DNA of 64,000 nucleotides from positions 1-64,000 of the forward strand of contig NZ_QRGC01000028.1 of assembly GCF_003448965.1 (NCBI RefSeq), given 5' to 3'. A program made the translations under genes and the position numbers. The notes beneath the pieces are model-generated. The model searched no databases and had not been told where the DNA came from. It saw only the letters and a program-made list of their open reading frames with translations. This document shows, in pieces, positions 51,651 to 59,357 of this stretch (the stretch's first letter is position 1; every line of letters starts with the position of its first letter). The stretch is from Oceanicella sp. SM1341. GTDB taxonomy: Bacteria; Pseudomonadota; Alphaproteobacteria; Rhodobacterales; Rhodobacteraceae.

Positions 51651-51666
51651 TTGCCAAGGGCTTAAG
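51651..51666. promoter_or_regulatory. CtrA-like box in the fliM/motB divergent promoter
   Basis: TTGC-CAAGGGC-TTAAG matches TTAA-N7-TTAA in six of eight positions, with a perfect second half. It lies 122 bases upstream of fliM and 125 bases upstream of motB, in the middle of their 263-bp shared control region. Confidence 0.4.
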
Positions 51667-51791
51667 CGCGCGCCGATTGCATCCGCGGAAAGCCTGTCGA
51701 ATTGTCGCGATCCCTTCGCGGCCGCAGCAACCGCTTGGCAAGCTTTCCGCCCGAGCCTGCGGGCGGGACAGTGACGCCGAGGAGAGTGAGC

Positions 51792-52652
51792 GTGGCCAAG
51801 GGAGACAACACGCGGCCGATCATCAAGCGCAAGAAGATCGTCGCGGGCGAGGGCCATCACGGCGGCGCCTGGAAGGTGGCCTATGCCGATTTCGTCACCG
51901 CGATGATGGCCTTCTTCCTGCTCATGTGGCTGCTCAACGCCACCACGGAGGACCAGAAGAAGGGCCTGGCGGACTATTTCAGCCCCTCCGTGCCGATCTC
52001 GCGCCTCTCCTCGGGGGGCGACGGGCTGTTCGCCGGCAAGACGGTCGCCGCCGACGACGAGCTCACCGAGAACGGCATCGGCGCGCGCGAGGATTACCGC
52101 GGCGACGGCACCAACGACGAGAAGGAGCCGGACAAGGATTACGAGAGCACCGACCCCAGCCAGGAGGACCAGGCCTTCTCCGCCATCCAGAACCTGCTGC
52201 GCGGCGACAGCGGCGAGAGCGACGTGGAGGACGAGCTGCTCGCCCATATCTCCACCCGCGTCACCGACGAGGGGCTGATCATCGAGCTGATCGACCGCGA
52301 CGGCCCGCCGCTGTTCCGCGCCGGCACCGCCGAGCCCTCGCCCAAGATGCGCGCCCTGCTCGACCTCGTGGCCGAGGTGGGGGGGCTGCTGCAGAATCCC
52401 GTTGCCGTGGAAGGACATACCGATGCCCTGCCCTTCGCCGGCCAGGGCTACGGCAACTGGGAGCTCTCCACCGACCGCGCCCAGGCCGCCCGCCGCCTGC
52501 TGGAGACCGACGGCATCGACACCGCCCGCTTCCGCCGCGTCACCGGGCACGGCTCCTCCTCCCCCGCCGTGGAGGACCCGCTCGCCCCGCAGAATCGCCG
52601 CATCGCCATCACCTTCCTGCGCACCGACCTGGAGCGCGCGAAAACGCCTTGA
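51792..52652 (+). CDS. motB: Flagellar stator protein MotB
   Basis: MotB anchors the stator to peptidoglycan. The 286-residue protein has a basic N-terminus and the channel helix WKVAYADFVTAMMAFFLLMW with Asp33, the proton-carrying residue. The C-terminal OmpA-like domain contains VAVEGHTDALPF and NWELSTDRAQAARRLLE. I chose the GTG at 51792, seven bases after AGGAG; a GTG at 51786 is less well spaced. The partner MotA gene is at 33433. Confidence 0.95.
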   Translation: MAKGDNTRPIIKRKKIVAGEGHHGGAWKVAYADFVTAMMAFFLLMWLLNATTEDQKKGLADYFSPSVPISRLSSGGDGLFAGKTVAADDELTENGIGAREDYRGDGTNDEKEPDKDYESTDPSQEDQAFSAIQNLLRGDSGESDVEDELLAHISTRVTDEGLIIELIDRDGPPLFRAGTAEPSPKMRALLDLVAEVGGLLQNPVAVEGHTDALPFAGQGYGNWELSTDRAQAARRLLETDGIDTARFRRVTGHGSSSPAVEDPLAPQNRRIAITFLRTDLERAKTP

Positions 52653-52689
52653 ATGCGATGCATTTCCGCCCCCGCCCCGGCACTCACGG

Positions 52690-52705
52690 TTAGGGGAAGC
52701 TTAAG
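52690..52705 (+). promoter_or_regulatory. CtrA-like box upstream of flgE
   Basis: TTAG-GGGAAGC-TTAAG matches TTAA-N7-TTAA in seven of eight positions. It lies 38 bases after the motB stop and 211 bases before flgE. The 3-prime part of the gap (about 52790-52885) contains imperfect repeats of CCGGGACA and CCGGAAACCGGG type, so a long repetitive leader is possible. Confidence 0.5.
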
Positions 52706-52915
52706 GGCTCGCGGGGCAGAGAGGGACGACAGGGCCGGCTCCCCTCCGCGCGGGGGCCAGGCCGCCGCCCCGGGCACCGGGCCGGAGACACCCGCAAAGC
52801 CGGGACAGGACCAGCCGGGACACCGGAGACAGATCCCCGGGGAACCGGGAAACAGATACCCGGAAACCGGGCCCGTGACACCAGAGAGCCGTTTGCTTCC
52901 GCCGAAGGGAAAGAC

Positions 52916-54205
52916 ATGACCATCTCCTCCTCGCTCAACGCCGGCGTGACCGGGCTGTTCGCCAACGCCTCGCGCCTCGCGACGATCTCCGACAACATCG
53001 CGAACTCGGCCACCTACGGCTACAAGCGCGCCGGCACGGATTTCTCCTCGCTGGTGCTCACCGAGAGCGCGGGCAGCTACACCGCCGGCGGCGTGCGCAC
53101 CCAGAGCTTCCGCGAGGTCTCGGGCAAGAGCACCCTCGTGGGCACCACCAACCCCACCGACATCGCCGTCTCCGGCGTGGGCATGCTGCCGGTGAGCACC
53201 CTCACCTCCATCGAGGCCGGCGCGCTGAACCCGCCGCTGCTGCTCACCACCACCGGCTCCTTCCGCCCCGACGAGCAGGGCTACCTCACCACCACCTCCG
53301 GCCTGGTGCTGATGGGCTGGGCGGCCAACAGCGACGGCACCATCCCCGCCAACGCGCGCGATTCCGCCTCCGGGCTGGAGCCGATCCGCGTCTCCACCGG
53401 CTATTCCGCCCAGCCCACCACCGAGATCGAGCTGGGCGTGAACCTGCCCGCCACCGAGGCCCAGGCCGCGGTGCTCGCCGGCACGCCGGGCGACACGCTG
53501 GAGCTGCCCATCGCCTATTACGACACGCTCGGCGCCTCCCAGACGCTGGACATCTCCTTCACCCCCACCGGGGCGAACGACAACGAATGGACGATGGAGA
53601 TCTCCGATGCCGGCGGCGTGCTCGAGACCCTCACCGTCACCTTCGACGACACCTCCGGCCTCGGCGGCGCGCTCCTCAGCGTGACCCCCACCACCAATTA
53701 CGACACCACCACCGGCGTGCTCAGCCTCACCCTCTCGGACGGCAACCCGCTGGCCGTGGACATCGGCGCCCCCGGCGACATCGACAACATGACCCAGGTC
53801 GCGGCCGAGTTCGCCCCGGTGGGCATCTTCCGCGACGGCGCGCCCGCCGGCACGCTGGTGAGCGTCGAGATCGACCAGAGCGGCATGCTCAACGCCATCT
53901 ACGACACCGGCTTCACCCGCACCATCTACCAGGTGCCGCTGGTCTCGGTGCCCAACACCAACGGGCTGAGGGCGGAAAGCAACCAGACCTTCTCGGTCAC
54001 CAAGGAATCGGGCCAGTTCTACCTCTGGGACGCGGGCGCGGGCCCGACGGGCGAGGTGAACGGCTACGCGCTGGAGGAATCGGCCACCGACATCGCCGCC
54101 GAGCTCACCCAGATGATCCAGACCCAGCGCGCCTATTCCTCCAACGCCAAGGTCATCCAGACCGTCGACGAGATGCTGCAGGAAACCACCAACCTCAAGC
54201 GCTGA
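52916..54205 (+). CDS. flgE: Flagellar hook protein FlgE
   Basis: The 429-residue hook protein begins with the axial signature LNAGVTGLFANASRLATISD and NIANSATYGYKRAGTDF, has beta-rich variable domains, and ends TQMIQTQRAYSSNAKVIQTV followed by DEMLQETTNLKR. AAGGGA precedes ATG 52916. It leads a group with flgK, flgL and flgI, behind its own CtrA-like box. Confidence 0.97.
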   Translation: MTISSSLNAGVTGLFANASRLATISDNIANSATYGYKRAGTDFSSLVLTESAGSYTAGGVRTQSFREVSGKSTLVGTTNPTDIAVSGVGMLPVSTLTSIEAGALNPPLLLTTTGSFRPDEQGYLTTTSGLVLMGWAANSDGTIPANARDSASGLEPIRVSTGYSAQPTTEIELGVNLPATEAQAAVLAGTPGDTLELPIAYYDTLGASQTLDISFTPTGANDNEWTMEISDAGGVLETLTVTFDDTSGLGGALLSVTPTTNYDTTTGVLSLTLSDGNPLAVDIGAPGDIDNMTQVAAEFAPVGIFRDGAPAGTLVSVEIDQSGMLNAIYDTGFTRTIYQVPLVSVPNTNGLRAESNQTFSVTKESGQFYLWDAGAGPTGEVNGYALEESATDIAAELTQMIQTQRAYSSNAKVIQTVDEMLQETTNLKR

Positions 54206-54242
54206 CGGTCCCGCCGGCCGGCACCCCTGAAGGAGCAGAGCG

Positions 54243-55703
54243 ATGAGCATCAGCCAGGTCCTCAACAACGCCTATTCCGGCCTCGTGGCCAGTTCGCGGC
54301 GGGCCGAGGCCGTGTCCGACAACGTCGCCAACGCGATGACCGAGGGGTTCGGCCGCCGCTCGGTGGAGCTCTCCTCCTACGTGCTGGGCCGTTCCGGCGG
54401 CGGCGTTCGGGTGGAGGGGATCGTCCGCGCCACCGACATCCGCGCCACCGCCGATCGCCGCCGCGCCGAGGCCTTCGAGAGCGGCGCCGCGATGATGAAG
54501 GAGGCCCTCGCCCGCCTCACCGACGTGCTGGGCGAGCCGGGGGCGGCCGGGGCGCTTTCCACCCGGGCCGATGCCTTCGGAACCGCGCTCTCCGCCCTGC
54601 GCGACACGCCCGAATCCACCACCCTGCAGGGCAGCCTGCTCGAGGCCGCGCGCGGCTATGCCGGCGCGCTCAACGCCGCCGCCGCCGAAACCCGCGCCCT
54701 GCGCGAGGAGGCCGACAGCGCCATCGCCACCGACGTGAAGACGGTGAACACCAACCTCGCCCGCATCGAGGACCTGAACCGCGAGATCCTCGTGCGCAAC
54801 GCCGCGCGTGACGACACCGCCGGGCTCGAGGACGAGCGCCAGCGCCTGATCGACCAGGTGAACGAGATCATCCCGCTGCGCGTCGCGCGCCGCGACGGCG
54901 ACCAGGTGGCGCTCTACTCCGTGGGCGGCGCCACCCTGCTCGACGGCCGCAGCTTCGAACTCGGCTTCCAGCGTACCGCCACCATCACCGCCGACATGAC
55001 CCTCGCCGCAGGCGGGCTCTCCGGCCTCACCCTCAACGGGCGCGACATGGAGATCGGCCAGGGCTCCGGCCTGCTCGAGGGTGGCCGCCTCGCCGCCGCC
55101 TTCGCCTTGCGCGACGTCACCCTGCCGGAGGTGGGCGGCCGGCTCGACGCCCTCGCCGCCGACCTGATCTCCCGCTTCGAGGACCCCGCCGTCGACCCCA
55201 GCCTCGCGGCCGGCGACCCCGGTCTCTTCACCGATGCCGGCAACGCGCTCGACCCGCTCGATACCATCGGCCTCTCCGGCCGGATCGAGGTGAACGCCGC
55301 GGTCGACCCCTCGCGCGGCGGCAGCCTCTGGCGGCTGCGCGACGGCATCAACGCCACCGCCCAGGGCCTGCTGGGCGACGACACGCTGCTGCGCGCCATG
55401 GACGCCGCCTTCACCGCCCGCCTGCCCGCGCCCGCCGCCACCGGGGTGAGCGGCAGCCTCTCCGCCGCCTCTCTCGCCTCCGAGGTCTCCTCGCTGCTCT
55501 TCGGCGAGGCGGCCGCACAGGACGCGACGGCGAGCTACGCCGCAGGCCAGGCCGGCGCGCTGCGCGAACACGAGCTTGCCCTCACCGGCGTCGACACCGA
55601 CCAGGAGATGCAGGACCTGCTCCTGGTCCAGACCGCCTATGCCGCCAATGCGCGCGTGATCACCGCGGTGGACGAAATGCTGCGCCAGCTTCTGGAGATC
55701 TGA
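54243..55703 (+). CDS. flgK: Hook-filament junction protein FlgK
   Basis: FlgK (HAP1) is the first hook-filament junction protein. The 486-residue product has the N-terminal LNNAYSGLVASSRRAEAVSD with NVANAMTEGFGRRSVELSSY, and the C-terminal DQEMQDLLLVQTAYAANARV followed by ITAVDEMLRQLLEI. The predicted FlgN-like chaperone at 24048 would escort it. It follows flgE by 37 bases and precedes flgL by four. Confidence 0.96.
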   Translation: MSISQVLNNAYSGLVASSRRAEAVSDNVANAMTEGFGRRSVELSSYVLGRSGGGVRVEGIVRATDIRATADRRRAEAFESGAAMMKEALARLTDVLGEPGAAGALSTRADAFGTALSALRDTPESTTLQGSLLEAARGYAGALNAAAAETRALREEADSAIATDVKTVNTNLARIEDLNREILVRNAARDDTAGLEDERQRLIDQVNEIIPLRVARRDGDQVALYSVGGATLLDGRSFELGFQRTATITADMTLAAGGLSGLTLNGRDMEIGQGSGLLEGGRLAAAFALRDVTLPEVGGRLDALAADLISRFEDPAVDPSLAAGDPGLFTDAGNALDPLDTIGLSGRIEVNAAVDPSRGGSLWRLRDGINATAQGLLGDDTLLRAMDAAFTARLPAPAATGVSGSLSAASLASEVSSLLFGEAAAQDATASYAAGQAGALREHELALTGVDTDQEMQDLLLVQTAYAANARVITAVDEMLRQLLEI

Positions 55704-55707
55704 CACC

Positions 55708-56715
55708 ATGATCGGCACCACCCCCGACCTGCTCTCGCACCTGCGCCTGTCGCGCTCCAATGCCTCGCTCTCCGCGGCGCTCGAACGCGCGGGCACCGAG
55801 CTTACCACCTTCCGCAAGTCCGACATCCTGGAGGCGACGGGGGGCGACCCGCGCCGGCTCTACGGCATCGAGACCCGCATCGCCCGGCTCACCGCGCGCA
55901 CCGACACGCTGTCGCTCGCCGCCTCGCGCGCCTCGCTCAGCCAGTCGAGCCTGCAGACCATCTCCGCCGCCACGGTCGACATCGGCGTCGACCTGCTGGC
56001 CGAGATCGGTCGCCAGGACCTCACCTCGGCCCGCACCGAGGCCTCCCAGGCGCGCAACGCCCTCGGCTCGGTGATCGGCGCGCTGAACGCCAGCTTCGCG
56101 GGGCGCAGCCTGTTCTCCGGCGCCGCGGTCGACACCGCGCCGCTGATCTCCTCCGAGGAGATGATCGCCGAGCTCCGCACCCTGGTCGATGCCGCCCCCG
56201 ACGTGCCCTCCGCCCTCGCGGCCATCGACACCTATTTCAACGACCCCGCCGGCGGCTTCGCCACCTCCGCCTACCGCGGCGCCACCCAGGACGCGCCCCC
56301 GGTGGAAACCGATGACGGCGAGTTCGCCGATTACGCCCCGCGCGCCGATGCCGACCCGCTGCGCGCCATCATGCAGGGGCTCGCCACCGCGGTGATGGCG
56401 GTCGAATCCGACTTTTCCGCCGATCCCGGCTCCCAGACCCTGCTCCTGCAGCAGGCCGGTGACGAGATCGTGAACGCCCGCCTCGCCGTGGTCGAACTGG
56501 GCAATGCCCTCGGCGTCCAGGAAGCACGGATCGAGGAGGCCGCCACCAGCACCGCCGCCGAGCAGGCCGCGCTCGAACTGGCGCGCTCCGGGATCATCGC
56601 CGTCGACCCCTACGAGGCCGCGGCCCGCTTCGCCGAGCTGCAGGGCCAGCTCGACTCGCTCTACACCGTCACCGCCCGGCTCACCTCCATGTCGCTCACC
56701 TCCTACCTCAGGTGA
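55708..56715 (+). CDS. flgL: Hook-filament junction protein FlgL
   Basis: FlgL (HAP3) connects FlgK to flagellin. The 335-residue product is flagellin-like at its ends (ATGGDPRRLYGIETRIARLT; YEAAARFAELQGQLDSLYTV), with LNASFAGRSLFSGAAVDTAP in the middle. The order flgE-flgK-flgL-flgI supports the call over a second flagellin. It lies four bases after the flgK stop. Confidence 0.93.
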   Translation: MIGTTPDLLSHLRLSRSNASLSAALERAGTELTTFRKSDILEATGGDPRRLYGIETRIARLTARTDTLSLAASRASLSQSSLQTISAATVDIGVDLLAEIGRQDLTSARTEASQARNALGSVIGALNASFAGRSLFSGAAVDTAPLISSEEMIAELRTLVDAAPDVPSALAAIDTYFNDPAGGFATSAYRGATQDAPPVETDDGEFADYAPRADADPLRAIMQGLATAVMAVESDFSADPGSQTLLLQQAGDEIVNARLAVVELGNALGVQEARIEEAATSTAAEQAALELARSGIIAVDPYEAAARFAELQGQLDSLYTVTARLTSMSLTSYLR

Positions 56716-56794
56716 CCGCCCCGATCCCCCGCCCGCTGCCCTGCTCCCCGGCCGGTACCGCCCCCGGCCGGAGCGCCCCTGAAAGGTCCCGCCC

Positions 56795-57913
56795 ATGACC
56801 CGCCTCGCCCGCCTCCTGCTGGGCCTCTGCGCCCTCTTCGCCGCCGCCCTGCCGGGGGCCGGGCAGGCCGCCTCGGCGCGCATCAAGGACCTCGTGGAGG
56901 TGGACGGCGTGCGCGGCAACGACCTGGTCGGCTACGGGCTCGTGGTCGGGCTCAACGGCACCGGCGACGGGCTGCGCAACGCCCCCTTCACCGAGGAGGC
57001 ACTCGCCAACCTGCTGGAACGGCTGGGGATCAACGTCTCGGGCGAGCAGTTCCGCCCCAAGAACGTCGCCGCGGTGCTGGTCACCGCCACGCTGCCACCC
57101 TTCGCGCGGGCGGGCGGACGCATCGACGTGGTGGTCTCGGCCATCGGCGACGCGAGCAGCCTGCTCGGCGGCACGCTGATCATGACCCCGCTCAACGCCG
57201 CGGACGGCCAGATCTACGCCGTGGCCCAGGGCGGCATCCTCGCCGGGGGCGTCGTCGCCCAGGGCGCGGCCGAAAGCGTGACCCAGGGCGTACCCACCGC
57301 CGGCACCATCCCCGGCGGGGCCCGGGTGGAGCGCGAGATCGCCTTCAGTTTCGCCACCATGGACAACCTGCGCCTCGCCCTGCGCGACCCGGATTTCACC
57401 ACCGCCAGCCGCATCGCCGCGGCGATCAACACCGGGCTGGGGCGCCCTGTCGCGCGCATGCAGGATTCGGGCACCGTCCAGCTCGACCTCGCGGCCTCCG
57501 GCGTGCCCCCCGCCCAGCTCATCGCCCGGCTGGAGAACATCGAGGTCACCCCCGACCAGCGCGCCCGCGTCGTGGTTGACCAGCGCTCGGGCACCATCGT
57601 GCTGGGCAATGACGTGCGCGTCTCCCGCGTCGCCATCGCCCAGGGCAACCTCACCCTGCGCATCTCCGAGGCGCCGCTCGTGGTCCAGCCGAACCCCTTC
57701 ACCCGCGGCGGCGACACCGTGGTGGTGCCGCGCACCGATGCCGAGATCATCAACGACCCCGGCACCCAGCTCGCGGTGGTCGACGACACGGTCTCGCTCT
57801 CCCAGCTCGTCCAGGGCCTGAACGCCCTCGGCATCGCCCCGCGCGACATGATCGACATCCTCAAGGCGATCAAGGTCGCCGGTGCCCTGCACGCGGATTT
57901 CGTGGTGCAGTGA
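56795..57913 (+). CDS. flgI: Flagellar P-ring protein FlgI
   Basis: FlgI forms the periplasmic P ring around the rod. The 372-residue precursor has a signal peptide (LLLGLCALFAAALPGAGQAA) and the family segments ARIKDLVEVDGVRGNDLVGY, GLNGTGDGLRNAPFTEEALA and GDASSLLGGTLIMTPLNAAD. The C-terminal GTQLAVVDDTVSLSQLVQGL and RDMIDILKAIKVAGALHADF are also conserved. Length is normal. It closes the flgE group. Confidence 0.97.
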   Translation: MTRLARLLLGLCALFAAALPGAGQAASARIKDLVEVDGVRGNDLVGYGLVVGLNGTGDGLRNAPFTEEALANLLERLGINVSGEQFRPKNVAAVLVTATLPPFARAGGRIDVVVSAIGDASSLLGGTLIMTPLNAADGQIYAVAQGGILAGGVVAQGAAESVTQGVPTAGTIPGGARVEREIAFSFATMDNLRLALRDPDFTTASRIAAAINTGLGRPVARMQDSGTVQLDLAASGVPPAQLIARLENIEVTPDQRARVVVDQRSGTIVLGNDVRVSRVAIAQGNLTLRISEAPLVVQPNPFTRGGDTVVVPRTDAEIINDPGTQLAVVDDTVSLSQLVQGLNALGIAPRDMIDILKAIKVAGALHADFVVQ

Positions 57914-57960
57914 CCCCCGGGACCACTGCCCCCGCGCCTGCATGACAGTTCTGTGATATG

Positions 57961-57995
57961 CTGCCTCGGGCGCATTGCGCCCGCCCGCGAGGCAG
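57961..57995. terminator. Nested stem-loop after flgI
   Basis: CTGCCTC (57961-57967) and GAGGCAG (57989-57995) enclose GGGCGC-ATT-GCGCCC (57968-57982). It lies 47 bases beyond the flgI stop. No T run follows, so it may be a Rho-dependent or stabilising 3-prime structure. Confidence 0.5.
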
Positions 57996-58125
57996 GGTCC
58001 GAGGTGGTGCACCGCCATCGCCTCTCTCCGCCGCGGCGAAGACCAGGCGAAGCCCTTCGGGGGAGGCGACCGATTTTCCGCTTCCCATCGTTAACTCTTA
58101 TTGGTACCTCTCCCGGGCACGCGCG

Positions 58126-58159
58126 ATGATGTCCGGGTCGGAAAGACATCATTTTTATT
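58126..58159 (+). terminator. Hairpin plus T run just before a sulfotransferase gene (attenuator-like)
   Basis: ATGATGTC (58126-58133) and GACATCAT (58145-58152) form an 8-bp stem, followed directly by TTTTATT. An alternative inner stem TCCG/CGGA is possible in the loop. The T run ends about 23 bases before the GTG start at 58182, so it either ends readthrough from flgI or attenuates the sulfotransferase. A TTAAC half-site lies upstream at 58091. Confidence 0.55.
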
Positions 58160-58181
58160 AGAAAAAACAGAGAGATACCCC

Positions 58182-58847
58182 GTGCAGAACCCCTCCCGGA
58201 AGTACGTGTTCATCATCACCTACGGCCGCTCCGGCTCCACGCTTCTGCGCAGGATCCTCGGCACGCTGCCCGGCTGCCACATCACCGGTGAAAACTACAT
58301 GACCCTCTACCCGCTCTTCCTGAGCGCAGAGGCCGCCCGGCAAACCAAGAAGAGCTTCGGGGAGAAGCCGCTGGCCGACATCGACCCCTGGTTCGGCGCC
58401 GACCGCATCGTGCCCAGGCGCTACGCCCGCCGGCTGGTGAATGTCTTCATCGACGAGGTGATCGCGCCCCCCGAGGACGCCCGGATCATCGGCTTCAAGG
58501 AAATCCGCTACTTCGAGGGCGGCCGCGACATGGAGCGCTTTCTCGATTTCATGGCCGAGCATTTCGCCCCGGCGAAATTCGTCATGAACACCCGTAACTG
58601 GGAGGCGGTGGCGAAATCGAGCTGGTGGAAGAAGCAGGACCCGCAGAAGATCCGCGGCCTGGTCGAGACCGCCGATCAGCGCATGCATGCCTATGCCGGG
58701 CAGAACCCCGACCGCGCTCACGTGATCGACTATTCCGACTTTTCGCGCAACGACCCTCACGCCCTGGACGCACTGTTCGATTTCCTCGGCGAAACCCCGG
58801 ACCACGAGAAGATCGGCGAGATCATGGCCGAACGTCTCACCCACTGA
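58182..58847 (+). CDS. Sulfotransferase family protein, apparently frameshifted near the C-terminus
   Basis: The 221-residue reading has the PAPS 5-prime-phosphosulfate loop YVFIITYGRSGSTLLRRILG near the N-terminus and a 3-prime-phosphate segment KFVMNTRNWEAVAKSSWW near residue 130, so it probably transfers sulfate from PAPS. It stops at TGA 58845. In the +1 frame, from 58846 to the TGA at 58984, about 46 further well-formed residues follow (EAQRTRRAEIEAISEEHHFD, then ITRTENTLNAFRRIRVAERA), with no start codon of their own. One extra base around 58838-58845 would explain this. The start is a GTG with AGAGA upstream. It lies between flgI and the polysaccharide genes. Confidence 0.82.
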   Translation: MQNPSRKYVFIITYGRSGSTLLRRILGTLPGCHITGENYMTLYPLFLSAEAARQTKKSFGEKPLADIDPWFGADRIVPRRYARRLVNVFIDEVIAPPEDARIIGFKEIRYFEGGRDMERFLDFMAEHFAPAKFVMNTRNWEAVAKSSWWKKQDPQKIRGLVETADQRMHAYAGQNPDRAHVIDYSDFSRNDPHALDALFDFLGETPDHEKIGEIMAERLTH

Positions 58848-58986
58848 AGCGCAGCGGACGCGGAGAGCCGAGATCGAGGCGATCTCCGAGGAACATCACT
58901 TCGACTGCGCCTTTTACAGCGCGATCACCCGCACCGAGAACACGCTGAACGCATTCCGCCGCATCAGGGTGGCGGAGCGCGCCTGA

Positions 58987-59357
58987 CGCCCCGGACGCGG
59001 CATTTCTCCTTGGTTGCGGCGCGGCATCCGGTGTAGATTCTCGTCCGGGCGGCGGGGGAATTTCTCCCCTGTCCGCTTGCCTGCGTCGCCCTCCGGCGGC
59101 CCTGACCGTTGTCCTGTGCGGGGCGTTCCGCGCAGGGGGGGCGCGGCCCCGTTTCCGATACCGAATTGATCCGCATCGCATTTTTCCCGGGCCGGCCCCG
59201 TCACGCCGGCCGCTGACACCAGGGGGAGCTTCCCCGGCCGGCCGCCGTTGCGGCGTCGCCCGCGCCACCCGTTCCCGGCCCCGGCATTTCCCGACGGCCG
59301 GCCCGCGCGCCCCGCGGCGCGATTGTTGCCGATATCCGTTTGGTTCGAAGTGATTCC
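58987..59357. other. Intergenic gap before the flippase gene
   Basis: No gene is supported in this 371-bp gap. The last part (about 59320-59357: GATTGTTGCCGATATCCG, TTTGGTTCGAAGTG) is AT-richer and probably carries the flippase promoter. No repeat or hairpin of note was seen. Confidence 0.45.

Noticed and set aside
58625-58948. A separate small gene overlapping the second sulfotransferase
   Set aside because: That frame is Arg/Pro-rich and random in look; the plausible downstream coding segment is in a different frame (from 58846) and has no start codon, which fits a frameshift of the sulfotransferase better.
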